A DNA stretch of 64,000 bases from Taxawa tesnikishii (nom. ined.) (taxonomy: Eukaryota > Ascomycota > Dothideomycetes > Dothideales). The notes below the pieces were generated by a model, which worked only from the letters and a program-made list of their open reading frames with translations, had not been told where the DNA came from and did no database searches. Below are positions 35,562-46,836 of the stretch, piece after piece. Numbering within the stretch: the first letter of the stretch is position 1; the number at the start of each line of letters is the position of its first letter. Made by a program: the position numbers and the translations under genes. Where the stretch lies: NCBI GenBank assembly GCA_030247885.1, contig JAPDRO010000007.1, positions 186,001 to 250,000 on the forward strand, read 5' to 3'.

Positions 35562-37759
35562 ACATGAGCATATGACTTCGCATAGTATGGGTGGAGTTGT
35601 CAATACTTGATAAAGCATAGCGGCGTTGGAGAGGAGGAAACTAAGGGTGTCTGTTTGAATAAGTGCTGCATGAGTTGGGTATGCATACTCTACATGTTCA
35701 TGTTTCGAATAATGGCGCAGGCAATGACAAATTAGCGTGATGGCACGAATGACAAATGGACTAGTCACAGCTTACTTCGTGGTACCTGAACTGCAACTCC
35801 GTCTCGAAAAGAGCGATGACCGCACACTGCTTCATTCTGGTCAAGTCGCTTGAAGGCTGGCCAAAAAGTGGCGCATACGGCCGGAAAAGGCGCATCGATA
35901 GCCCTCGTGCGCTTGCAAGAAGCTTGTTGCATACCCATGCTATTCCGGATCTGGTTGGAGGTGCGCACGCAAACCAGGTTTTACTGAGTGCCCCGTGGAA
36001 GGCCATGCGATCAGGGTCATGCTTGTGGCCCCAGGAGCGATGTCCATCGAGGTCAGAGTGGTGTCGGCATTGGACCGGTTAGTCTGAGCATCTGTGAGAT
36101 CGGATGGAGTGAGCAACAGTTTGTCGCACGTGATGACGCGAAGTCTTTCCTGATCGGAACCTCTCACAAGTTGGTGCTATCTTAACTTCTCGTGGTTGGA
36201 ACGCCGATGAATCACTTCGCGCTGGTCGCACTACAGGTCGAGACCACAAATGCACATATATTTCCACTGCCCGCTCTCTGAAGATTTGATCACCGGATAT
36301 TGCATAACGATTCTTCATACTGAGTGGCAGAAGGCCCTTGACTCCCCTTGCGCCTTCGTATAGGCCTCATTTGGCAGGCCACGTCTGCAGCTAGTCCACC
36401 AACCGCTGCTTCTATTCTGCGCCCTACAGCCACTGCCAGTCCACAGCCGCCAGGGTCTAGACCCGGTCATCGAACCTACACTCGGCCGCAGCGGACAGGA
36501 TGCAGGTCCGACTGTGCGGAAGGCCACGTCCGGCGTGAGCTGCAGCTAGAATGTCATCATAACGAGTTATCGACAGCCTATTGCCGTCTGTCTGTACACC
36601 TATGGCCCTATGGCTTTCATTCCAGTCTCCATCAGAATTTGGATTTCAATTAGACCATTGCATTTCGGTTTGGCATTTGTCATGATATGCTCTTACGCTG
36701 TGCCGGAAGCTTAGTGTTGGCAGTTATAGAGTGAAGGTGAAGAATAGTCCTGAGCGCTTACAATGCCCGAAGACTGTGATGCGTGAGGTATGGGGTACTG
36801 AAGAGATTAAGAGGCATCTGCAGACAAGCAGAAAAGACTCATCGACACTGCAGGAACATGTTCAGGGCGAACAGAAAAGGGCAGTCGGAAAACCAAAACC
36901 TCGAACACCAAGTTGTCTGACGTCCTTTGTGATACCAAACCCAACAACTCCGTCCACATCTTGCCCACCGCCCGCAACAATGCACTACTTTTTGACAGGT
37001 AGGAGACATGCAAGGGAAGTCGAAGGATATGCATCAGGCTAAAGAAAGCGTACGAGTACCTGTGTCGGTACGAGACCAGGATGACCAAATCTGCGCTGAG
37101 ACAGATGACACGGGGTATGAAGCCGCAGGTCATCTTGGAGAAAGTAAGTGCGTAGCACCCAAAATTATGGCAAATCACTGTTGTAAGTCCGGGACTGATT
37201 TCACTTTGGGTTTGTGCCAGCTTCACCGTGAGGGTTTTTGGGAACGATAGATACCCTCTTGCACAAAGGGCAGACGAACACCAGTCTCTACCCGGGCTAT
37301 ACATGAGCGTGTTGTGACACCGTTGTTGCCTTACAACAGCACCTTGTCCATTCTACACATTGGCACGTGAAAGTGCAGGCCGCTGTTGACTTACGCTGGT
37401 CTACTAAGCGGGCATGCAATCCATTAGGTTCGACTCTCACCCCAGTCCCGAAAGGGTAAAGCACGCGATGCACCATGCGAGTGAAACGGGAGTATGGAGC
37501 GTGGACACATCGCTCGGTAACAACACTCGTGAAAGCTTTTGATGCTATCACCATGCGAACAGCCCTTGAATCTCTTGGTAGTGTTCACCTGATCGCTCCC
37601 TTTCCGAACAAACCTACCATCTACCTCCTCACATTGCGGCAGCACTACCCAGCTTCCTTTCTCGTGGCGTAACAGCACTGAGTCGTTGCATCCTATAGAC
37701 CATGTTTAAAACAGGCCACTGATTCGCGCAACGCAGAGTTCCGCCCTCGCTATGACTCA
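35562..37759. other. 2.2 kb intergenic, nothing recognised
   Basis: No coherent gene was seen. The last 100 bases form the promoter of the BTB gene. Confidence 0.4.
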
Positions 37760-39320
37760 ATGGAGCAAAAAGTACGACCGCGGTTGGCGGCAAGAGCGCG
37801 CTCCTCTTCTCTTTGCGGCCGGGATACGTTCATTATATATGAAGAATACGAAGAATACCGCCCAGGTCCCGAGCAACACTCTCTGCGAAACCTATGCATG
37901 CCACGGGTTCCAACCATAGAACAAAAGCTATCAACGCCTGAAGTAGGCTCTTCCCGATTATCGACACAGCTGTCCGGTCATGGATTGTTTGCGGAGAACA
38001 GACGCTTAGGGCCTGATAGCGAGACGTCTGCTATAGGCGATCGCTCTGGAAGTGTTGGAGTTTCGGACGATGCCTCAGGAGACGCAGAAGCCTCGAACGG
38101 CGAACAGAATCTTATCACGCTGCTATGCCCAGGCGCTCCTCAGGCTGCATCTCGTGACGGTCGTATCCAGACTTGTCACCCCACTCCGGAGCAACACTCC
38201 AATGGCCCTGACAACCTAGGTACTGGTGGTGAATCTGCTCAACCATCGTCACTGGAGGGTAACACGCCATCGAACGACTATTTCAGTCCAGGGCAAGGTC
38301 CTGTCGAAGCATCCGAAGGCAAATCCAGCGAGTGGGCGAAGATGGATACCGCGGCCACTTCTGCTTCCAAACAGGCACCAACGGAACGGGACAGCAACAT
38401 CTTCTACACGTCATGGGAAGTTACCAAAGACGAGCCTGTTCTGATCAGGGGCAGTAAACGGAGCGCTGTCAACGAAAGCGTAGTGTCTGATCGTCCCATC
38501 GTGACCCTCCATGGTCCAGGCTGGAGGTGCTACATTGATCAGGAAACATTGTGCGGTTACTCCAAGTACTACGCAGCGGCCTTGAGCGGTCGCTGGGCCG
38601 AGACAAGACTCTCACTGCGACCTGTTTACGGCTCATTTGAAGTAATCCAACGCTTTCTCAGCTGGACCGTAACGGGCAGCCTTGGAAAAATGGATTTTCG
38701 TGCTCACGCGAGGCTGGCAGTCGATTTGTACATCTTTGCTGATTACTGTGACATCCCACTTCTACGACGAAACATCCTGGACGGATTCTCAGCAACCTTC
38801 GATGGGACCGGGGAGAGATGCAAGGCCCAGGGCCATGATGAGGTCCATCCGCAGTGCCGTCCGCATCAAGACATTTTCGACTACGTGTGGGACAATCTTC
38901 CGAGGGAAGCTCCACTGAGACGCTGGTTCTTCATGCTCCTCATATTCCATGGCAGTGTCTCCGAAACATGGGTCCCGGACGGTGTGCATATTGAAGGAGA
39001 ATGGTATCTGCGCAGCGGAGGCGAGTGTGCAGCCATGAGGACTGTCAAACCAGAACATCTGGAGGCTATGGCACGAATCATAGGACCAAGGTGTAAGGTG
39101 GCGTATCTCAGTCCAGACCGATGTCATTGCCACAAGCGTTTGTGCGTGTTCACGAGCACACAAGCCAGGAGGAAAAGATGGAAAGTAAGTTCATGTCCCA
39201 ACTCATGTGTCACCAACCGTTACTAATCTGGCGTAGCATGCGGAAAAAGCGCTTACCTCTGCTGGAGAAATCGGAATTGGCAAAGAAGCCACTCACGCAG
39301 CCCAATCCGCAGTCTTCTGA
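37760..39320 (+). CDS. BTB/POZ-domain protein, 515 aa, one intron
   Basis: Exon 1 (37760-39184) opens at ATGGAGCAAAAAG and encodes a long disordered, Ser/Glu/Gly-rich N-terminus of about 240 residues. The BTB/POZ domain (about 245-345) follows: RPIVTLHGPGWRCYIDQETL, CGYSKYYAAALSGRWAETRL, VIQRFLSWTVTGSL and LAVDLYIFADYCDIPLLRRN. The C-terminal part (DIFDYVWDNLPREAPLRRWF) is a helical extension common in this fungal family. An intron at 39185-39236 (GTAAGT donor, TTACTAAT branch, CGTAG acceptor, 52 nt) joins in phase to HAEKALTSAGEIGIGKEA and the stop at 39318. The frame is intact. Family role: dimerisation and protein interaction, sometimes as Cullin-3 adaptors; the specific target is unknown. 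Confidence 0.8.
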
Positions 39321-41075
39321 TGATGTGACCGGTGCGTTCCAGCAGATACCGCCAGGTGCAACTGCCAACGTGAGCGGTGCTGCTGCTGGGCACACTCAGA
39401 GCACTGGCTGGTTTGCCTTCGGAAACACCCATTGCGTTTTTCAGTGAAACTCACATCTATGCGCAAGAGGCGCTGTTCATCCCAAACCTGATTGTAAACC
39501 AATCGTTTGTCTGTTTCGTGACGACACTCGCAGCGCAGGTGCGCTCGAACGACTGTACTGTACGGGAATGCTAGTGGAGAACATGCATGCCGAATTTAGC
39601 CCATGGTTTGTGGAACAAAGTGGGGGCGAAGGGAGGGTGTCGTCAAGGCATCACTGGTGGATAGGTGTCAAGCTTGTTGGCCCATGTGGGCTTTCTGGAA
39701 AGGACTCCGCATTGCTTGTATCAGGAGTGTCGAGTGTACAAGCGTACAGCATGTCAACTATCGAGGTAGACGCATTCAGACTACGCCTTAAACCACTTAC
39801 ATTTCACATCGTCTACACATATCTAACATTGGGCCTGCCTTGAATGCAACTCTGATTGGCGCACCGACCCAACTTGTGCCGTGCTTCTTCGCTCTGTCAT
39901 ACCTTCGTTCTTGCAAGGGGGACCTTGTCTGACGTACCTATCTCCAAAGCGAGGCTTCTGTTCTCCTCTATGCTGGGTCAGTATCGGCTTTCGGTGCTTA
40001 ACGAGATGGTACATGGGTATTGCTCCTCCACCTGGTACCCCATCTTCTGGGTTTTGGACGAAAAACTCTCTTAGTAGGCCTTGACTACGAGGAGGAAGGA
40101 GAAATGGATGCTCAGTTGAAACGGCAAATTTCGATTTGTGCGTTTGGGTTTCGATGCTTGCTGAAGGGAAGATGATGCGGTCGTTTTTCTGCCTAGACCA
40201 CAAAGAGCAGAGCGCGAACGGTAGGAGTGGAGGTAAACCCTTCCAGTAATTCCGTGATATACGCTCGAGATGAATTAGCTATGGAGACTTTAGCAGGACT
40301 AACGATGGAAAGCCAAACGCATAGTGTGGTGAGCGATCATGCGTGTCTTCCAGCTCGACTTACACGACCCTCAGCTATCGACTCGGACATGCAACCGTGT
40401 CAATTGCTCTGGCGATGTCTCCCTCAGATCTGCCTACATCGTTCAACTGCATATATCAAAAGACTTTTTGATCATTTTATCTACTTGTATAGAATGACAG
40501 TCTTACTATATACCATAACCCTTAAGATTGAAGACAGCTAATAGAGGTCTGAGAACTTTGTTGGTACTTACTTACACCAATTACAAAGCAAGTTGGAGCA
40601 TATTTAGGGTGGAGCATGACTCAGTCAGAGTTAGATACAGATGTCTCCATAGTAGGGGAATTAAACGTTGGAATACTATACACAAGTGTACTATGTTACA
40701 CGTTTTTGAGTTATACACTAGTTTCCCTTTTCGGCCGAGTACGAGCGACCGCAAATCAGCTCAAGCGACAGGCGGTCTTCATTGCAGGCGGTCTTCGTTG
40801 CAGGCGGTCGATGCGAGACCTCCGTTTTGGGTTCCAGGACCATGTGACGTCTCTAGAGGACAGAAAGTGGCCAGCAGAGCGGGGAGCTTCATACACGCTG
40901 CGAGCCGCATCCGTGATTGTCTCAACGCGGCAGAGCATCAGAGCAGGAGCGCGATGACCTCGCATCTGCCGCTAGCCCGACTGTATGAAGGGCCACGGCC
41001 AGACGTGTACGGCAGGTAGACCAAGCGATTTCCTTCTCGCTGCTGACTTGCAGCTGGAGTCCGTCAGAACTGTTC
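39321..41075. other. 1.75 kb intergenic, nothing recognised
   Basis: 3' flanks of the BTB gene and of the regulator gene. The 40440-40720 part is AT-rich without recognisable element ends. Confidence 0.4.
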
Positions 41076-43453
41076 TTAGCTAAAGTTAAATTCCGTGCCA
41101 GTGTTGTCAAGACTTCCAGCCCACAGATCTTCGTTGATCAGCATCGGTGCACACCCCGCCATCCACGTGGCAGCATCCCAAGCAGGCTCGAGGAAGAAGT
41201 CCGTCTGAGGCTGAACCGTATCTGTGCTGCAACCGCGAAGATCGTTGCCGCAAAGACTGAGTATCACATCGCGGCATCTCGGCGCGCTTGGGTTTATCGT
41301 GGCCATTGAGTGCACGATTTCCAAGGCGGATTCGATCTGGAAACGCCACTCAGGTGCTAATGCAGACTGTGGTTTGCTCCGCAAGCAGTGGACCGGGATC
41401 AGCGCTGCCTGAAAGAGAAAGTAACTGCACAGGTCAGCGTTTGCAACATCGCACTGGAGGCCGAGAAAGCTCACAGCACGTAGAAGGAAGTCAACCTTGA
41501 CTGGTAGTTTGATTTCCAGAAGCTTTGAATGTGAGTGATGCTCTCCGAGGCGGCCTGTAAGCATCGGTCGGTAGCTACTTGCTCGTCCCACGGAAGATCT
41601 TGTGCTCCAGCTTGCAACGCCCATCGGACGAGGAATGGCCTGAACATGATGATTCTCAGATTGCGAAATCTCCACGAATTGATCCCATGGACAAGGCTAT
41701 ATTTCGGTTTCAGTGTCGAGCCGGCATGGTCGACGAAGTACTGCGGGACTTTGCCCACCCATGAGCTAACAATTGTGTCATCGAACACTAAAAGCTGCTC
41801 GGCTCTGGGTGGTGGATTGCTGATGACTCGGTTGTATATCTTCATAGTGTGCAAATGATAGGACGACTGCTCCCGGATGTACGTGCAAACAGTGGCCTCG
41901 TCGGTTTCGAGTGGCTGAGTGTACAAGCCAGGATGTAGTTGCTTACAATCAATGAGTATCAGTCGGTGGTAGTTGGAAAAACTCGACTCACTTCTTCATG
42001 TAAATTCGAGGGCAATCCGGCATCCACTCCCTCTTGCGGCCACGTCAGTGGTCGGCTGTATGTGATAGTGGCGCCAACGTCAAGAACGCACAGCGACCAC
42101 CAGATTCTTCTGCGCATCTCTCGAGCAAGGGTGGACATCTTTTTACCAGCGAGCTCCTTGTGCAGCCCCAGTCCGATGGCAAGGCGTAGAGCAAGCCCAC
42201 CATAGCTGTAGCCACTGTTTGGCTTGTTGCGCTTCTGTAAATAATGTGCCATCAAACCAAAGATCTGGACCATCGCCAGATTCCCCACCTCGAGACAGTT
42301 CATCGACAAATTCTGCTGGGCCGTCCTAAAGATCGCCACGTCTGTGTTATCATGGAAACTAGTGCTGGACGCGAACGCCCCAGCAGCTGCAACAAGGTTC
42401 ACCAGTACCATCCATGTACCTTGGCTTGGGCGAGGTGTTGTGCTTGCGTATTGAGCTCGGAATGTTGGCTCGTGCAAAGCGGGGAAAGTGGGATGGTAGA
42501 GACTGAAATACGCATCCACGAAAGCATCGGACATGGCTCGCGTGACTAGCGCTTGTGCGTGCACGTCTGACGTCGCCGCAGTCTCCTGAGATTGTCTCAG
42601 CAGCTGCAGCATATGACACTGCCGCTGGCTCCGCGAGGCTGGATCCCAGGCGGGGCCGCTTGCCGTTTCCATCCACATAGTGCGCAGGTGAGACGCCCCA
42701 GATGCAGTACCAAGATAGCCATAGTTGGCAGCATCTACAGTCAATGTGGCCATGCCATCCATGATCTTTTGACGCCTTCTTCGTCGCCCATAGATCGAGC
42801 TGCAGGATTGCTGGAGCCGAGACCGGCAGAGGATCTCTCCTGTTCGTCCCATTCGAATTCTTCCTCGTCGGAGTAATCGGCTGTTTGATACACTCCTTCA
42901 TTTGGCTCCAGCTGTTCAGTAGAAGGGCTAGCCCCGGGTCCACTGGAAACGAGCCATCCGAGCGTCGCTGGGAAGGGCGGAGAATAGTTTGCTTGAGCGT
43001 CATACTGCTGGTGGTTGTATGAATGATATGTTTGCCCGGAATCCGGTGTGACTTGTCGGGTCGTCGCATCCTCCGCCGATCGTACCGGCGGCAACACTGG
43101 GACTTCTCCGGACACGTTCTGATCCAGGAGGTGGGTGACTTGTTCTTCCGTGAATATTCTCCTCAGGATATCTTCGGCTCGCTGGAGCCGATACTCGACC
43201 TCGGTGAGATGTCTGTAGAAATGTTAAACCAGCGTTGTTAGAATCGCGGGGCTGCCTCGACAGACTTTCTCGTCAAAGGCGTACGGCTGTTCTTGTCGTA
43301 GAGACAGTGTCGCCTGTAACGTCTGCATGTGGAGCACTCCGGGATTTTGTGATCGCAATTAGCCTTCCTCCGTCTGCATTCTTTGCAGGCTAAATTATCA
43401 TCGCAATGCGCAGGTCTTTTCACCAAGCCAGCGTGCGCAATGTGAGTTGCCAT
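41076..43453 (-). CDS. Zn2Cys6 transcription factor with fungal-specific TF domain, about 741 aa, three introns, one frame break
   Basis: Exon 1 (43453-43266) begins MATHIAHAGLVKRP and holds the binuclear zinc cluster CKECRRRKANCDHKIPECSTC followed by a basic stretch. Introns: 43265-43213 (GTCTGT donor, GGTTTAAC branch), 41991-41942 (GTGAGT) and 41474-41425 (GTGAGC). All join in phase: TRK|HLTEVEYRLQRAED, HEE|QLHPGLYTQPLE and YVL|YFLFQAALIPVH. The middle homology region follows the usual pattern: DAYFSLYHPTFPALHEPTFR, GGLALRLAIGLGLHKE and RRRIWWSLCVLDVGATITYS. One base is missing in an A run of the coding strand (plus 42767-42770), where GDEEGVK must continue as KIMDGMATLTVDAANYGYLG. Restoring the count gives exactly 742 codons. 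Role: nuclear pathway-specific activator, probably of the adjacent transporter and dehydrogenase. Confidence 0.85.
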
Positions 43454-44061
43454 CTTGCCTGAAAAATCCGCGGCGCAAAGACGTCGGCGTTATCAGGGCT
43501 GAGGGTGACAGTCACCCATCAATGCATCCGTGCTTTGTGCAACAACCACTCTGGGATGATGGTGTGATGTGGCGTGGCAGATCTGGCCGAGGCATCTCGG
43601 AACAGGACGCCACCTCGACCGTTCCCCTCGAAACTACACGTTCAGCTGCAAGATGCGATTCAGTGCGCGTTGTGGAGGATGACCCACCGAAAACCTTCTA
43701 GAAGGCGTTTTATCGAAGCTCTTAGTTAACCACGAAAAAGTGGCATTGTAGCGTGACTAGTATATGATAGTATTTATAGGTATTTGGAAAGAACAGGTCA
43801 CTAACAGAACGCAACAGGGCTATTTCTAATAGTAATATATTTTGATTTCCCCAATTTGATCCCCCAATTTGACCCCAACGTCCTTTAAGATTATTCTGAA
43901 GGGGAACACGGCGGGAGGTCTGGAACAGGGGAATGCGCTTTGCCACAAACGTGCAATTGAACGTTTCCATAGTTACATCGGTATCAGTGAAACTATCCCC
44001 GCATGTTCTTGAACTCCGACTCCGTATTCGCGCTATCCGCGCTATTCCCCATCGAACCCCA
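43454..44061. promoter_or_regulatory. Promoter region of the Zn2Cys6 regulator
   Basis: The interval lies between the regulator start (minus strand) and the 3' end of the MFS gene. The 43720-43880 part is AT-rich. No specific site is assigned. Confidence 0.4.
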
Positions 44062-45719
44062 CTACAGCAAGAACCTGAAACCCTTCTGAGGTCCGGATCC
44101 ATTCCCGGTTGCGGCAGCACCCATAGGAACGCCGGGCACGAACTCTCCACGATCCAGCTTCCTGTTCAACCGACCGAGCCAAATCCGCAGAACAAGAGCT
44201 GCGCAGATGGAAAGAACTGCAGTAGCGCAATTCATAGCGAACGCAAGAGTGTAACGAGGACCCATAAAGCTCTGGTACATGTAGCTGGCGTAGATGCTAG
44301 TTGTGTTGCTAAGGCAGTTGATCAGAGCGAGAGAGGCTGCGCGCTTGGATTGCGGTCTCAGGAGGGTGTTCGAGATCCAAGCAAGAGTGACTACAAACGA
44401 CATGTAGAAGGAAGCTGGCATGAGCATCATAGCGACATATCTGGGTGCCGTCGCGGTAGTTGCGGCTGCTAGGATGAACGCGACGACGGAAACGCAAAGT
44501 GGTAGGACGATGTGATAGAATCGCTCGCCGGTCTTGTCCGCATGCCAGGCGTTAAAGGATGCCGTGATGAAGGCCAGTACGTACGGTGGCGCCGTAAGGA
44601 GAAGAGTGTTGATATGGTTGTATCCAAGAGTGGCGACTACAGTAGGGAAGAAGTTTGTGACACTTGCACTGGAAGTGATTCCAAACAGGACGGCCAGGAG
44701 AACGTATGTCTTGGGATCCTTGAGAGCGAGCACGAAGCCATGGAAGAAGCCGTGCTGCTCATCCTCGGTTTCAGCTTCGCCAACATCTGCGCGAAGGCGG
44801 TAGATCGCCAACTGGCGTTCCTGTTCATTGAGCCATCCGGTCGTGTGTGGGAAGTTTGGAAGGACAAAGTAAGCGACGCAAGCGATCACGACAGTGGCGC
44901 CTCCCTCAAGGATGAACATCCAACGCCATGCGCTCAGACCTCGAACGTTGTCCATGCCTTTCGATATTCCAGCAGCGATGAGTCCGGAAAATGCTCCCGA
45001 AATCAGCGATCCAGAATACAGCAAGGCAGTCCGCAAGGCGAGTTCTTTTCTGGTGTACCAGCATGACAGGAAGAAAAGACAACCGGGCTGGCAGAGGTCA
45101 GCGAAGCCCATTGCACATAGAGGGAAGCACTCACGAAGTAGGCAGCCTCGACGAAACCAAGGCAGAATCGAATAGCCACGACTGATGCGTATGAGTGACA
45201 CGCAGCGATCGCGCCTGAGATGATTCCCCAGATAATCATGACCGTAGGAAGGTAGAGGGCAGGCTTGCCGAATTTGCTCAGAATCAGGTTGGATGGTACC
45301 TGCATGATGATATAACCAACGAAGAGGATGCTAACGCAGGTCTGTTACGAGTCAATCAGTCTGCGTTTGCGACAGAAGATGAGGTGAGGGAAACGGCATA
45401 CGCTGAATTGGGTCGAGGTCATTCCAAGCTCTTCCTGCATGCCGACTTCTCCTGCCAGCCTCGCGCTCGCAATGTTGTTGCGATCCAGATAGTTCATGAT
45501 ATACATGATCACTAGCAAGGGCAGCAGACGGAGATCGATCCTCCGCACCAGCTTCTTCTCGAGCACGGAACGCTCATCTTCCGACAAGCCTTGGAGCAAC
45601 TCTGGCAGTTGTGGTCCAGCGTGGATTGGCACCGTGTTTTCGTGAAAGATTGCTGCGTCTTTCTTCTCGTAGTTGCTGGAAACGCTAGCCGAGCGCCGGT
45701 CGCTGTTGAGGTGAGCCAT
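44062..45719 (-). CDS. MFS transporter, anion:cation symporter (Tna1/Dal5-like), 516 aa, two introns
   Basis: The gene is intact. Exon 1 (45719-45402) starts MAHLNSDRRSASVSSNYEKK. Its first membrane segment carries the family signature RRIDLRLLPLLVIMYIMNYL followed by DRNNIASARLAG. Introns at 45401-45342 (GTATGC, 60 nt) and 45134-45088 (GTGAGT, 47 nt) join in phase to give QFS|TCVSILFVGYIIMQVPSN and AAYF|PGCLFFLSCWYTRKEL. Twelve membrane helices can be placed, including GAFSGLIAAGI (TM5) and WRWMFILEGGATVVIACVAY (TM6). The family takes up organic acids such as nicotinate, allantoate, pantothenate and sugar acids at the plasma membrane. It lies 1.1 kb head-to-head with the 6-phosphogluconate dehydrogenase paralogue and next to the regulator. 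Substrate by context: possibly a sugar acid. Confidence 0.9.
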
Positions 45720-46836
45720 TGGTATGGTTTTTGATAAAGAAACCTGGGGAGAGCGGTGGGGATGCGGAGGTCTCACCCATGGGGCATTCACGTTTTTATA
45801 TCCCATCACACGATGCATGTGTAGGCAAGTCGGCGCTTCGAGTCATGAACGGCCAATTCTGGAACCCTGGTCTGGAGGCCGTTGCACAGTATCGGTTGAC
45901 TGTCGACCTGGTGGGTCAAAACCGGCGTGTAGGGTGACACTCGCCCGTCCGTGCGTCGCTATGGTCGAACTTGGAAGACTGCTGGAGCTGGTGCCAAGCC
46001 TTTTGCGGCTTACCGCGGCCCTTCCATCGATATTTCGATGCGACACGCCGATGTTTTTCCGGCTGAGGCGGCGGAAGTGACCGTCAATTCCAAGCAATTC
46101 CAAGACACTACAACAGTGGGCTTCCAGTATCTGGTCAAGGGGTGCCTTGCGGACGATACAATGAGCCAGGCGTAAGCACCACTCGAGACCCACAAGCTTT
46201 TCTCCCGTATCTGCCACGGTCTTGCTGATCGAATCTGCCGTTGGCGTCCGTGAGTCGTATTGACATGGAAGAAGGCACCCGGGCATGTGTGCTCCTTGCC
46301 ATCTAGCTGGACCCGATGCAGATGGCAGTAAACGCGCGTATGGCTCCCACCACGGCCAAGACTTTCTCCTTGATTATGGTTCTAGATGGCTTTTCAGCGG
46401 CGAGCCGTCGGAAGCTGTTAGGGGCGCTAGAAGCACCCAACCCTCTTCTACCGCTAAGTCATGCGCCACTCGATCCACGAGATGCCACGTTCTGAGTCAA
46501 GTCAACCAGGGCTTCCTGGACCTTCTCTAGGACCAATCAAGGGGCTGGGCTGCCCTAGAGAACGCAAGCCCTCTCCGACATGTTTCCCTTCGCTTTTGTG
46601 GTAGGGTCACAGTCGACCAAGTCAGTAGTGATCCCATATGCGCACCTGTGTCGTCCTCACGGAGCGAGAGGGTAACAGTCAACTGCGCTGCCGGGTATGG
46701 CCACTGCGAACACTTTTTCCTATAAGATGGTATAGTTTGGCTCCTCGTCATTCTGCTGTTCCATTGCCCGCACGACTCTTGCAGCTTAGCACATCTCCGA
46801 TTTTGATCATCTTACAAACAATCGCTGATACCCAAA
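45720..46836. promoter_or_regulatory. Divergent promoter region between transporter and dehydrogenase
   Basis: These 1117 bp separate two divergent start codons. A TATAAAAA box for the transporter is at 45793-45800. Its position suits joint control of both genes by the neighbouring Zn2Cys6 factor, which would be expected to bind paired CGG triplets; I did not assign them. Confidence 0.5.
45793..45800 (-). promoter_or_regulatory. TATA box of the MFS gene
   Basis: On the minus strand the sequence reads ATATAAAAACGTG, about 75 bases upstream of the start codon at 45719. This is a good match and a plausible distance. Confidence 0.55.
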
